NCBI GenBank assembly: GCA_020002185.1
Contig: CM034539.1
Coordinates: forward strand, 25,781,532 to 25,845,531
Length of the DNA: 64,000 nucleotides
Source of the DNA: Paraescarpia echinospica
Lineage: Eukaryota; Annelida; Polychaeta; Sabellida; Siboglinidae
Direction of reading: 5' to 3'
Shown: positions 1-10,845 of the stretch, piece after piece
Position numbering within the stretch: position 1 is the first letter of the stretch
How the letters are laid out: each line of letters starts with the position of its first letter
Position numbers and translations under genes: made by a program
Notes under the pieces: generated by a model
Told to the model about the DNA's origin: nothing
The model's database searches: none
The model's input: the letters and a program-made list of their open reading frames with translations, nothing else

Positions 1-72
1 TGTAATTGTATAAGTGCAAGGACCATGTGTTATGGAGAGTTCTGGTGTTGAAGTGTCTCCCTTGATCTGTAG

Positions 73-179
73 GATCTACGACCTGCTGGGCTACCGCAGT
101 GATGACCTCATTGGTCAGTCGGTGTATGAGTACTACCACGCACTGGACAGCGAGGACATGGAGAAGGCCTACAAGAACC
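73..179 (+). CDS. HIF1A: HIF-alpha exon: PAS-B domain, first part in window
   Basis: This exon encodes part of the PAS-B domain of a hypoxia-inducible factor alpha subunit, the oxygen-regulated bHLH-PAS factor that pairs with ARNT. It reads IYDLLGYRSDDLIGQSV followed by YEYYHALDSEDMEKAYKN; YEYYHALDS is a hallmark of HIF-alpha PAS-B. The acceptor is ctgtag before G73, which completes a split codon (probably Arg, as in other HIFs). The donor is GTATGT at 180, leaving one base (C) of the next codon. Earlier exons (bHLH, PAS-A, start of PAS-B) lie upstream of the window. An upstream in-frame ATG within the preceding intron sequence is not a real start. Confidence 0.93.
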
Positions 180-574
180 GTATGTACACTCGCTATACAC
201 ATAGAGGCCAATTGGTGCATTGCGATACACAGGTTCATGATACAATACATTGATACACATTACAGTGTATGAATGGATTTTCTAAATATCGATGTGTTGC
301 AAATTGCAATGTATATAACATGTTTCACCCAACACTTTCTAGTCGTGCTATTTGGTTAAGAGACAGCAAGTTAGTTACACAAGTATCTATTGCTTTCTAG
401 TTATTCACAGTAACTTATCATCAACATTGTATATCATTTGAGAATAGACTATTTGAAGTGAGCATTATAATGTTAGTACAGTTTCACTGATTGGCAATTA
501 CATGGTTACTATTTAGCTGATCATAGTAAAGATATCCCCCTGGATTATGCATGATATGATGTAGTAATGAGGTG
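180..574 (+). other. First part of HIF intron 1 in window
   Basis: AT-rich intron sequence between the first PAS-B exon and the 91-bp array. I see no coding potential or recognisable element here. Confidence 0.7.
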
Positions 575-1944
575 TAATCATATGAGTGAGACTGGCGGTT
601 GTTGTTGCAGTGTTCTCACATGGTCAGACTGACCAACAAATATCATCTGATGTAGGTGGTCATTGTTAGTGTTGTCACGTGGTCAGACTGACCAACAAAT
701 ATCATCTGATGTAGTAATGAGGTTGTGTGATTGTATGAGTAACACTAGTGGTCATTGTTACAGTGTTGTCACGTGGTCAGACTGACCAACAAGTATTATC
801 TGTTGTAGTAATGAGGTGTGATCGTATGAGTGAGACTGGTGGTCATTGTTGTAGTGTTCTTGCATGGTCAGACTGACCAACAAGTATTATCTGTTGTAGT
901 AATGAGGTGTGATCGTATGAGTGAGACTGGAGGTCATTGTTCCAGTGTTCTCGCGTGGTCAAACTGACCAACAAGTATCGTCTGATGTAGTAATGAGGTG
1001 TGATCATATGAGTGAGACTGGTGGTCATTGTTGTAGTGTTCTTGCATGGTCAGACTGACCAACAAGTATTATCTGATGTAGTAATGAGGTGTGATCATAT
1101 GAGTGAGACTGGTGGTCATTGTTCCAGTGTTCTCATGTTGTCAAACTGACCATCAAGTATCGTCTGATGTAGTAATGAGGTGTGATCATATGAGTGAGAC
1201 TGGTGGTCGTTGTTGTAGTGTTCTCGCGTCGTCAGACTGACCAAGAAGTATCATCTGATGTAGTAATGAGGTGTGATCATATGAGTGAGACTGATGGTCA
1301 TTGTTGCAGTGTCCTCGCGTGGTCAGACTGACCAAGAAGTATCGTCTGATGTAGTAATGAGGTGTGATCATATGAGTGAGACTGGTGGTCATTGTTGCAG
1401 TGTCCTCGCGTGGTCAGACTGACCAAGAAGTATCGTCTGATGTAGTAATGAGGTGTGATCATATGAGTGAGACTGGTGGTCATTGTTGCAGTGTCCTCGC
1501 GTGGTCAGACTGACCAAGAAGTATCGTCTGATGTAGTAATGAGGTGTGATCATATGAGTGAGACTGGTGGTCATTGTTGCAGTGTCCTCGCATGGTCAGA
1601 CTGACCAAGAAGTATCGTCTGATGTAGTAATGAGGTGTGATCGTATGAGTGAGACTGGTGGTCGTTGTTCCAATGTTCTCACGTGGTCAAACTGACCAAC
1701 AAGTATCATCTGATGTAGTAATGAGGTATGATCTTATGAGTGAGACTGGTGGTCATTGTTGCAGTGTTCTCGCGTGGTCAGGCTGACCAAGAAGTATCGT
1801 CTGATGTAGTAATGAGGTGTGATCATGAGTGAGACTGATGGTCATTGTTCCAGTGTTCTCGCGTGGTCAAACTGACCAACAAGTATTGTCTGATGTAGTA
1901 ATGAGGTGTGATCATATGAGTGAGACTGGTGGTCATTGTTCCAG
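575..1944 (+). repeat. 91-bp minisatellite seeded on a HIF 3' splice junction
   Basis: About 15 tandem units with a 91-bp period, read from the core agactgacca at 1053, 1144, 1235, 1326, 1417, 1508, 1599, 1690 and 1781. Each unit contains an intron end (cattgttgcag or cattgttccag) followed by sequence matching the start of the next HIF exon (TGTTCTCGCGTGGTCAGACT, then ACCAACAAGTATCGT). The final unit runs directly into the real exon at 1945. The decayed units lack a TC dinucleotide present in the real exon, so they carry the perfect palindrome TGGTCAGACTGACCA and are out of frame after GQT. Most units also contain GCGTG or ACGTG. Central units (1186-1574) are nearly identical, which suggests recent homogenisation. 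Confidence 0.93.
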
Positions 1945-2092
1945 TGTTCTCGCGTGGTCAGACTGTCACCAACAAGTATCGTTTCCTGGCGCGTCACGGA
2001 GGCTACGCCTGGGTCGAGACCCAGTGCACCATCATCTACAACAGTCGCACCGAGAAGCCGCAGTGTGTTGTATGCGTCAACTTCATGATCAG
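1945..2092 (+). CDS. HIF1A: HIF-alpha exon: PAS-B end and PAC motif
   Basis: Reads (L)FSRGQTVTNKYRFLARHGG then YAWVETQCTIIYNSRTEKPQ and CVVCVNFMI. The GGYxWVETQ and PQCxVCVN motifs are characteristic of the PAC region of HIF-alpha. The acceptor is ttgttccag at 1941-1944. TG joined to the C left by the previous exon restores Leu, matching the conserved [ML]F-[TSV]-[KR]-GQ of the family, which fixes this start rather than the AG 16 bases further on. The donor is GTACAG at 2093, leaving AG of a Ser codon. The array just upstream ends in a copy of this same junction. Confidence 0.95.
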
Positions 2093-5000
2093 GTACAGCG
2101 CCCTCTACAGGCCTCGCATACAGATAATGGTATCCGGGCTGCAAAGTCCCACCTGTTTGAATTTCAATGAATTTTGAGGAACTGTCACAACCTATCTGAA
2201 TTTCAAGAGTGTCATTTAAGTAGGGAGGCTCTTCCACAAAAATAATCGTATGTCATATCTTAAAGGCCATATCCTGGGAGAAAAAAAATTGCTAATAAGT
2301 ATAAAAATATGCATGTACATATGTGTTCTGCAATATAATGACAACCGTGAAACCACACGTTTGCTGAAACATTTCTAAAATTGACATTAAACGGGACCTG
2401 TCTTGGTGCAGGCTTAGAAAAGTCTGTTTTCTGGAAATGCCGTGAGGGGCAGAATCGTGACGTCAGTTGTGGAAAACATTCCCAGGATGGCAAGCGTTCT
2501 CGGCGGCTGGATTTCTTTGGTGGATGTTTGATTGTATACATTCGTTCACATATAGAAATGGTGAACAAATGTGTTGTTGGAAACTGCAACAATTCGAATC
2601 TGACTGGCCATCATGTGCAAAAATTTCCCAAAGAGCCAGTTATTCGAAATATGCCGTTCCTTCGAAGAACACAACAGAGGCGAAGCCGAAGGTGAATCAG
2701 TTACCGGCGAATCTTCGCAAGTGAGCCCGGTCAGTTGTCGGAGCTTCTTCACTGGTTCGTGTCTATACGGTGCCGCAACGTGCTGACTAACATCAACATT
2801 GTCGATCTTGGCAATGTCATCCTCACTGTCACTGAAATATATTTGATCAAACGTTCTCTGAACTACTCGAGTAAGCTGCCATTTGTATCGAGTTGTTTAC
2901 ATGACACCGCGCGACTGCGCAGGGCCGCAGGCGTGAAGCCGCTGCACTAACTGACGGCGGAACCACGACTGACGTCACGTTTCAGCAACAAATGCAAACC
3001 CGGCATCCATAACATGTACATCTGTTTTGAGGAAAGTTCCACTGAAAATTGAATTATTGTGTTGAATTTTGTATTTATACTAGCAAACAATTTATATTGT
3101 GCAATGATGTAGTTTGGTTATAAATTATTGTAACATTATTGAAAAAATTATTTTTTTACCATTACTTTATATAAGAAAATTGTAATTTAAATATAAATAA
3201 TTTATTATTCAGAGAAATGTTACTGTTAAACTACTTCATTGCACAATACGATATTTCATGCACTTACAAAATCGTAATGGCTGTCCTTTTACAAGTGTGT
3301 TTTCACATGTAGCTTAAATTAATTATTACAAGTAAAATTTGGAAGTGAATTAGCTCATCTGCTGTTTACGGGTAACTATAAATATAATGTTTGTGCATAA
3401 CCCTCCGTTTTACCACAGTCAGTCAGTACTGACAGCATGCACCAGAATGTTGAAGTGGTCATTATGCTTTCCATCTGGCATAAACACATGTGACACTCAT
3501 CAAAATCTGTTTAGTTGTAAAAAAATAAAAATAAAGTGATTATTGCCATCTGTTTGCGTGGTATGACATTTGTTCATTAATTGAATTCCAGCTGGTGCAG
3601 TTTTTCAACACTTCTCTGTCTACTGTTTTTGTACCAGGCTGTGTGTTTTCCTGTTATTCACAAGATCACAGTTTGATGATTGACCACATTCTGCACTGCC
3701 ATGGGCAGTAGCAGGAATTGTATTTAGCCAGTGTCATGGTTGGGCGCACACCAAACACTGATCAAATCTTGATAACTGGCCTCTGTGATTATTAAACACG
3801 TTGCTTATATAAGTCAGGGTTTATGTAAGGCACAGATCAAAGCATCGTTGAGTCAACACGTAAGAATCGACCATGACGCGCTGCACGCAAGCAGCCGTGT
3901 GCAAACTGCGTGGGAACAAGATTACATGGAAATATTTATATCCGTTGGAATTGTGCAGTTTGTAGCGATTGCATTAGAAATGGTATTTCGGGGCAAATTG
4001 TAAAGACGTGTCTAGATCGTTAGTTGATGGCGCGATGTAAAGAAGTGAATATGCATTGTGGTGTTAGCATATTGAATGCTGGACAAAATTGTCATTGGCT
4101 TTCAACACATGGGCATGTTCATTAGTATTCTCTCACACTACCAAAACAATAACGTTTCATTGGTTTGTGATGTTTTTTATCAACAATGTTCGTTTGTTTA
4201 GTTTGAACAATTAATTCTAGTGTGGTCAAATACGTATTTTTGGACAAAATACATACATATGCTGCTTTTTATTTTAAATACAAATGTGCTATATAAAAAT
4301 TTTAGGTTAAATTCAAATTCACCACATCAAATGTTGAAAAGAATTTTGGTATTTCAGGAACTAGTCAGGCCATTATAGTATGACATTGTAGTAGGGGGTA
4401 GTTCCCTAATTTACTTCTGTGTTCATGGCATATGATGGCAGTGCTTGTGATTTTGAGATGGTAGCCCATTTAGCCATTTTTTGCTTGCTATAAATAATTT
4501 CTGAACAACATATGGTGAAATTTTGATGACTCACATTATGCCCAGATTTCTAGTGGAAGACCATGTCTGCAGTGAGAGTGTACTGCGTAGTGTACCTTCA
4601 ACATATCTGGTCTAATATTTAGAACATTATATTATAAAATAAGGAATTGATTAATTAATATCACTCGTCGTAAAAGTAATTGTCACTTGTTATTTATTAT
4701 AATAATAACAGTACTATATTGACACTCAAGGCACAGCTCAGTTGTCTTTTTATGAGTTAGAAGGATGCCAGTGATAGAATAACTATGATCAAACCGTCAT
4801 GTTTGTGTATGTATGAATGTATATTACAAAACTCCTCGTATACACTTTGCATCTCGGGTACCAATCTTTCAAATATTCAACTACAACCAGCTGGAAGAAA
4901 ACAAATGCTTTTATTTTTCATAATTCCCCATGTTTAAGGGTTCTTACCAGTTAAATGTTCATACTGAATGTTAGACAAATGTTTACTGTGTTATGTGTCT

Positions 5001-5225
5001 CTCTGATTGTTTAAAATTACATAATCCGACCACTGATCAGTCGGCGATGTTTTACATAACTTGTAACAATCGTAGAAAACATGTGCATCATTTCAAAGAA
5101 CTATTCAAATTTTTGTCATGTTTATATCAAGTACAAATATTTCTGTGTCTGTATGTAATGCCAATGTGAGGATGGGCATTTGAGTATTCTATGGTGCTAA
5201 TGAGGTGGGCTGTCTGTCATTGCAG
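2093..5225 (+). other. HIF intron 2 in window
   Basis: A 3.1-kb AT-rich intron. It contains a THAP-domain remnant with surrounding GC-richer sequence at about 2350-3010. From about 3010 to 5190 I see only unique-looking AT-rich sequence with no coding potential. The acceptor is ctgtcattgcag at 5214-5225. Confidence 0.8.
2558..2695 (+). pseudogene. THAP-domain remnant, N-terminal half
   Basis: Starting at ATG 2558 (context agaaATGg) the frame reads MVNKCVVGNCNNSNLTGHHV then QKFPKEPVIR. This matches the start of a THAP C2CH zinc finger: the first two Cys (CxxxxC) and the phenylalanine-proline segment (KFPK). The conserved Trp, the second Cys-x2-His pair and the AVPTIF box are not found before the stop at 2693-2695, so only a fragment remains. 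THAP domains are common at the N terminus of P-element and Kolobok-type transposases and of host genes derived from them. TGACGTCA sites lie on each side (2458 and 2970), which could belong to an old promoter. Same strand as HIF, inside its intron. Most likely a transposon relic. Confidence 0.6.
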
Positions 5226-5383
5226 TGGGGTGGAGGAGAAGGATGTCGTTCTGTCGAAGGTGCAAGCAGACACAGAGGAGGAGGATTTTTCTCTCGGCGG
5301 AATCATCCCAATCACCGATAAGATCTTCGCTCCCCGCACCAAGGACATGGAGCAGGACTATTACATGCCACCAGAGCTCACCG
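5226..5383 (+). CDS. HIF1A: HIF-alpha exon: end of PAS-B region and start of linker
   Basis: The codon split AG|T gives Ser, followed by GVEEKDVVLSKVQADTEEED, FSLGGIIPITDKIFAPRTKD and MEQDYYMPPELT. SGxxxxDxxxS-x-x-Q after the PAC motif is the conserved end of the HIF-alpha PAS-B region; the rest is an acidic linker leading to the N-terminal degron. Donor GTAGGT at 5384; the exon ends in phase 1 (G). Length 158 bases keeps the frame with both neighbours. Confidence 0.92.
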
Positions 5384-7571
5384 GTAGGTGGCGCCACCAC
5401 ACCATCAACGATGGCAGACAGAATTATGTTCTACTCATGCACAAAATTGATGTGAATTGCTTTGATGTTTACTGGAAGATGAATATAAACTGGGGAAGAT
5501 CTTTCATGTTCTGGGTAGGGAAATACGTTGAGGTTAGTGAATAATCTAATGAAGCAGTTAAGGGTAGCCACTGCTCGAAAACGCCCATTTAACCAATATG
5601 CCATATCTCTGTTAATATTGAACATATCATAACCAGATTTGGAGCACGGATTAGAAAAATGAATGGTATATGATGTGTGAAATATGGGGACGTTTGGTTG
5701 TGTATTACCATGGCAATGAACGGTTCAAGTGAGATGGATTTTCACATCCTTGACAATTATTCTGAGCTAACAACTGTATGTGTGATCATGCAACTGTCAA
5801 GAATCATTAGCTAGAATACTCCTTTGTGCAATAAGGTGGTTTTGGGCAAGGATATCTTACTTCAGTGACTGTTGTTCAGGTTTGAAAAATGTTCAAGACG
5901 TCATGAAAAAAGCTCAAACCTAAAGTCCCATCTCACAACAGTCATTGCAGTCAAACTTCCTTGCCCAAAACCACCTTATTGCACAAAGGAGTATTCTAGC
6001 TAATGATTCTTGACAACTGCATGATCACACATACAGTTGTTAGCTCAGAATAATTTTCAAGGATGCATGCCCCTCTATCACACTAGAAATGTTGATTGTC
6101 ATGGCACTGCACAAGCTAATGAGCCCACATTCCACATATCATGTACTATTCATTTAACTAATTAGTACTCCAAATTTGGCTAAGATATGTTCAGTACTAA
6201 CAGAGACATGGCCTATGGCCGTTTTCGAGTAGTTGTTACCCTTAACTGGTTTATTGTTAAGTCCTCCCAAAAAAATTAAGCTTCTCAAATAGTAGTTTAT
6301 TCAACTGCAAGAAAGTGACCTTTAAAATATGTGGAAGAATTTCACATCTGAGCAGCCTCTGCTTATTTGAATAACACTATCAAATAGTGTCCCAGTTGGT
6401 ATGTGACACTGTAAGAAAATTGCCTAAAATTAAGCTCTGAACATAGCACAGTTTTAACACTTGAATAAAAACTGAATTGTTATATTAGGCACTGAATACT
6501 TTTATAGACAACTAAAAAAGCCATCTTATTTAGATTAGCCTTCAATTACTAGATCATGTTCTCTACTGTGCCTAAGAGCAGCTTTCTTATGTAATTTATT
6601 ATTATTAACGGAAGCCCGTAGAATCATTTTCTGATTAGTGTACCATTGGCAAACGTGTGTGCGTGATTTGCAGCACGTAGAACTTGATAAGCATGCACAC
6701 TATGGCAGACTTGTTATCAGGCCTCCAGATTTTAGTAGCTATTCCATAATTGTTTTGTTTTGCAGTCGCAATGTGGTTGGCCCTAGCATAATTAACTTGT
6801 CAGTGTCGTGAAGCACAAGAGTCCTTATAGGAAACTGGCTGCACACCTAGCTACGCTGGGTGTACTTTATCGCCCCAGTTTCTAGGTCAGGTTGGGTGCC
6901 CACTATCCACGACACCCAAATCCCTTGTCATGGTTGGTTACTGTAACATCGGTCAGCTAACTCACTGATGGCTTCAGTCAGTGTCCACTATATGGTCCAC
7001 GTACCAGTGGATGGCTGTCTAGACCTTACAAAGGTTATCACAGCTGAATGTCTTGTTTGTTTAATAATACAATTTTATTTACAGTGTTGTTATTCATAGA
7101 ATTGTGCCATCGTTACTGAGTTTGTTGATCGTTTGTATTTATGGAGAATTGTTTGAGGAAAGAGGAACCAGTATTTTTACGTTAGTTTGTTTCTTGTGCT
7201 TTGAGTGTAATGTGTGTTAATGTTTTAGTCTTATCGGTTGATGTAGTTATCCATCCTCATTCTCCCCTCTCTCACTCACCCCTCCCTCCTCATTCTCCAC
7301 TATCTCCTCATTCTCCCCTCCATCCTCATTCTCCCCCCACACCCTCCTCACTCTCCCCTCCCTTCCTCCCTCCCTCCTTCCCTCCCCCTCTCTCCTTATT
7401 TTACTCTTCTCCTCTTTCAGTCACACACATAAATGTTACCTGACAACCAGTTTCCAGTCCAAATCCCTTCTACATTCATTACATTTCACCCACTCATGTG
7501 ACAATTTCGGGATGTTTTAGAAATGTTAGTTGTTGTTGTCCTTCCGTTCAACCCACATCGTGTTGTTTCAG
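5384..7571 (+). other. HIF intron 3 in window
   Basis: A 2.2-kb intron holding the foldback element at 5555-6248 and a C/T-rich simple-sequence tract at about 7249-7420 (repeats of CCTCATTCTCCCCTC). The remainder has no feature I can support. The acceptor is tgttgtttcag. Confidence 0.8.
5555..6248. mobile_element. 694-bp palindromic foldback element (MITE-like)
   Basis: The two halves are inverted copies of each other around a centre near 5901. Terminal CAGTTAAGGGTA at 5555 is mirrored by TACCCTTAACTG ending at 6248. Within the arms, stretches such as 5759-5850 and 5958-6050 are almost exact reverse complements. There is no open reading frame, as expected for a non-autonomous foldback or MITE. 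I cannot find a clear target-site duplication (flanks are atgaag and gtttatt). An internal run of near-perfect pairing suggests a fairly recent insertion in the HIF intron. Confidence 0.85.
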
Positions 7572-7649
7572 CTCTCGGCAACAACGACCTGACACATCTT
7601 GCACCAACCGCCGGCGACGTCATGGTGCCTCTCTGCTTCCCGTCACAAG
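7572..7649 (+). CDS. HIF1A: HIF-alpha exon: N-terminal oxygen-dependent degron
   Basis: Read with the G carried from the previous exon, this exon gives ALGNNDLTHLAPTAGDVMVP and then LCFPSQ. LTHLAP is a full LxxLAP prolyl-hydroxylase motif and AGD follows it, as in the N-terminal degron of vertebrate HIF-1 alpha (the Pro402 site). Hydroxylation of this proline by PHD enzymes allows VHL to bind and mark the protein for the proteasome (established for the family). Acceptor ttcag at 7567-7571, donor GTACGT at 7650, phase 1 on both sides. The degron is carried almost alone on a 78-base exon. Confidence 0.94.
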
Positions 7650-7799
7650 GTACGTGTGGCGCTACCTAGTGCTACAAAGCATGTAAAAAAAAGTTGTTTA
7701 CATTATTTGTGGGTGTACGCTGTCAATAGACATTAAAGGCTTTGTAACATTTCGTGGAATTATTGCATGTGTCTTTGTTTATGTCTGTGGGTTTTTATG

Positions 7800-8035
7800 C
7801 TGGCGAACTCTCACAGTGACAACTTGAACTCCCACGGTGACATCTTGAACTCTTATGGTGACCACTTGAACTCTCACAGTGACATCTTGAACTTTCATGG
7901 TGACATCTTGAACTCCAATGGTGACATCTTGAACTCTCACGGTGACATTGAACTCTCACGGTGACATCTTGAACTCTTACGGTGACATCTTGAACTGTAT
8001 TGGTGACCTGTTGAACTCTCATGGTGACCTCATGT
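7800..8035 (+). repeat. 21-bp minisatellite ending at a HIF acceptor
   Basis: About eleven units based on TTGAACTCTCACGGTGACATC. Because 21 is a multiple of three, the array is open and encodes seven-residue repeats (LNSHGDI and variants); a short indel near 7950 shifts the phase. The array fills most of the 395-base intron and stops about 10 bases before the acceptor cag at 8042-8044. Confidence 0.9.
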
Positions 8036-8044
8036 TCATTACAG

Positions 8045-8268
8045 CTCCATTCACGACCATGTTTGACGACATGTTCTTCTCTGGCTTCGACAAGAACCAC
8101 AGCCAGAAGGAGGCACCACCGGTATACATGTCGAGTGGCGGGGACGACATGAGTCACACGACGTCAACCAGCAGTCAGGACCCAGAGCCCATCGACATCG
8201 ACAGCACGAAGCACACATACCGTCAACAGGACATGTCACCACTCACAGTTGACACTACTCCAGCCTAC
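8045..8268 (+). CDS. HIF1A: HIF-alpha exon: inter-degron linker
   Basis: Begins APFTTMFDDMFFSGFDKNHS, continues QKEAPPVYMSSGGDDMSHTT, and ends with MSPLTVDTTPAY. This lies between the two degrons, a poorly conserved region of HIF-alpha, so identification rests on splice-phase continuity (G|CT in, phase 0 out) with the flanking exons. It is rich in Ser, Thr, Asp and Pro. The acceptor is cattacag and the donor is GTAAGT at 8269. The last 21 bases of this exon are the source of the 31-bp array that follows. Confidence 0.88.
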
Positions 8269-9850
8269 GTAAGTCACTGTTGATACTACCCCAGTCTACA
8301 CAAGTCACTGTTGACACTACCCCAGTCTACATAAGTCACTGTTGACACTACCCCAGCCTACATAAGTTACTGTTGACACTACCCAAGCCTACATAAGTCA
8401 CTGTTGACACTACTGCAGCCTACATAAGTCACTATTGACACTACCCCGGTCTACATAAGTAACTGTTGACACTACCCCAGCCTACATAAGTCACTGTTGA
8501 CACTACCCCAGCCTACATAAGTCACTGTTGACACTACCTCAGTCTACATAAGTCACTGTTGACACTACCCCACCCTACATAAGTTACTGTTGACACTACC
8601 CCAGCCTACATAAGTCACTGTTGACACTATCCCAGCCTACATAAGTAACTGTTAACACTACCCCAGTCTACATAAGTCACTGTTGACACTACCCCAGCCT
8701 ACATAAGTCACTGTTGACACTACCCCAGTCTACATAAGTCACTGTTCACACTACCCCACCCTACATAAGTCACTGTTCACACTACCCCAGCTTATGTAAG
8801 TCACTGTTGACACTACCCAAGCCTACGTAAGTTACTGTTGACACCACGCCAGTGTACGTAAGTCTCTGTTGACACTACCCGAGCCTACATAAGTCACTGT
8901 TGACACTACCCCAGCCTATGTAAGTCACTGTTGACACTACCCCAGCCTACATAAGTCACAGTTGACACTACCTCAGCCTACATAAGTCACTGTTGACGCT
9001 ACCCCAGCCTACATAAGTCACTGTTGACACTATCCCAGCCTACATAAGTAACTGTTGACACTACCCCAGTCTACATAAGTCACTGTTGACACTACCCCAG
9101 CCTACATAAGTCACTGTTGACACTATCCCAGCCTACATAAGTAACTGTTGACACTACCCCAGTCTACATAAGTCACTGTTGACACTACCCCAGCCTACAT
9201 AAGTCACTGTTGACACTACCCCAGTCTACATAAGTCACTGTTGACACTACCCCACCCTACATAAGTCACTATTGACACTACCCCACCCTACATAAGTCAC
9301 TGTTCACACTACCCCAGCTTATGTAAGTCACTGTTGACACTACCCAAGCCTACATAAGTCACTGTTGACACTACGCCAGTGTACGTAAGTCTTTGTTGAC
9401 ACTACCCGAGCCTACATAAGTCACTGTTGACACTACCCCAGCCTACATAAGTCACTGTGGACACTACCTCAACCTACATAAGTCACTATTGACACTACCC
9501 GAGCTTACATAAGTCACAGTTGACATTACCCCAACCTATGTAAGTGATTGTTGTCACTACCCCACCCTACATAAGTCACTGTTGACACTACCCCAGGCTA
9601 CATAAGTCACTGTTGACACTACCCAAGCCTATATAAGTCACTGTTGACACTACCCAAGCCTATATAAGTCACTGTTGACACTACCCCCAGCTTATGTAAG
9701 TCTCTGTTGACACTACCCCAGCCTACATAAGTCACTGTTGACACTACCCGAGCCTACATAAGTCACTGTTGAGACTATCCCAGCCTATGTAAGTCACTGT
9801 TGACACTACCCCAGGTTGCATAAGTCACTCTTGACACTACCCCAGCTTGT
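8269..9850 (+). repeat. 31-bp minisatellite seeded on a HIF 5' splice junction
   Basis: About fifty units, each the sequence GTTGACACTACCCCAGCCTAC (matching the end of the preceding exon, VDTTPAY) followed by [a/g]TAAGTCACT (the intron start). The first unit boundary is the real donor at 8269. In most units the donor GT has become AT (CTACATAAGT), but about ten keep GTAAGT, for example near 8792, 8827, 8856, 8919, 9320, 9384, 9539, 9695 and 9787. Because 31 is not a multiple of three, use of a later donor would alter the frame. Confidence 0.95.
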
Positions 9851-10116
9851 ACTTAAGACTAACCGTAGATGTGTTTTCAGGTATATCAGATTATCAACAA
9901 ACATCTGGTTGAGTTTTAGTAGGAATTTACGATGATGCAAAATACCTCGAACTGAATTTTTGAAAGTGAGCTGTATCCAGAATCAGCATTAGTGATTTAT
10001 GGCTAATAATGTCTGCTTAGACAATCCGCAGTCGTGTGTGTGGTTAACCATGTGTGTATGTGCTTGTACAGATGTGCACATGTTTGAGGAAGTCATGTTG
10101 ATTTGTTGCCATTCAG
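9851..10116 (+). other. End of HIF intron 5 in window
   Basis: Unique sequence between the 31-bp array and the next exon, with acceptor tgccattcag. I see nothing else in it. Confidence 0.7.
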
Positions 10117-10269
10117 AGTCCTGAGGTGTTGAGCAGCCCCCCGAGTCTGATCGACGAGAAGGATACCTCCGCATTGATCGACCAATCACAGCAGTTGAAT
10201 GGGGGCAACACCCTGAGCCCCAGCTCTAATGTGTGCGACCAGATCGCCTCACTCACTACAGATGACATA
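10117..10269 (+). CDS. HIF1A: HIF-alpha exon: Ser/Asp-rich segment before the C-terminal degron
   Basis: A 153-base phase 0-0 exon that reads SPEVLSSPPSLIDEKDTSAL, IDQSQQLNGGNTLSPSSNVC and DQIASLTTDDI. It leads directly into DLE of the degron exon, giving TTDDI-DLEM, which corresponds to the TDxDLEM approach to the C-terminal degron in other HIF-alpha proteins. Acceptor attcag at 10111-10116, donor GTGAGT at 10270. Confidence 0.88.
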
Positions 10270-10845
10270 GTGAGTGAACTTTTAATAGATATGCCACAAT
10301 GTTGGCTTGAAATTAAATTTTTTTACTTGAAATTCCACGTAAACCAACATAACATTTTGCATTAGTTAACAAATCGTTCCTGTTCTCAATAGTGTTGCTA
10401 CGAAGTATACTTACATCAAACCAAATCCACTAATTGTTGGGCATCTGCCTTGAAACAAAAGTATTTGTTTTAGTTGAATTAGGTTCCCTGATGTGATTGA
10501 GTTGAATTAGGCTCCCTGATGTATGGGTCTTTAGCTAAGTAGCTAAGTAATGTGCGCTGTTGATTTAATAAAAGAGTGTACTTTTGTTAAGGTCGTCAAA
10601 AGAATGGACTCTGATTGTTAAATTGGGCAACTTGCAAAATATGAATAGCCTTATAATATATTTAGCCGCAGCTCCATTTCTGTTTTTTGCTGAATTTCAA
10701 CAGGATCCAGTAAAAAATTATTAAAAGTTGTCTGATTATTTTAGTAAAATGAAATAAAAAATTTGTTCATATCATAAGAGGTATTAGAGAGTTTTGATTG
10801 CTCACACATAAACTGCGATAGACTTGTTAATGTGTTCCTGTGCAG

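Noticed and set aside
1829..2237. Overlapping frames that run through the 91-bp array into the PAS-B exon, on both strands
   Set aside because: They are in the wrong frame for HIF except from 1945 onward; the exon start is set by the splice phase.
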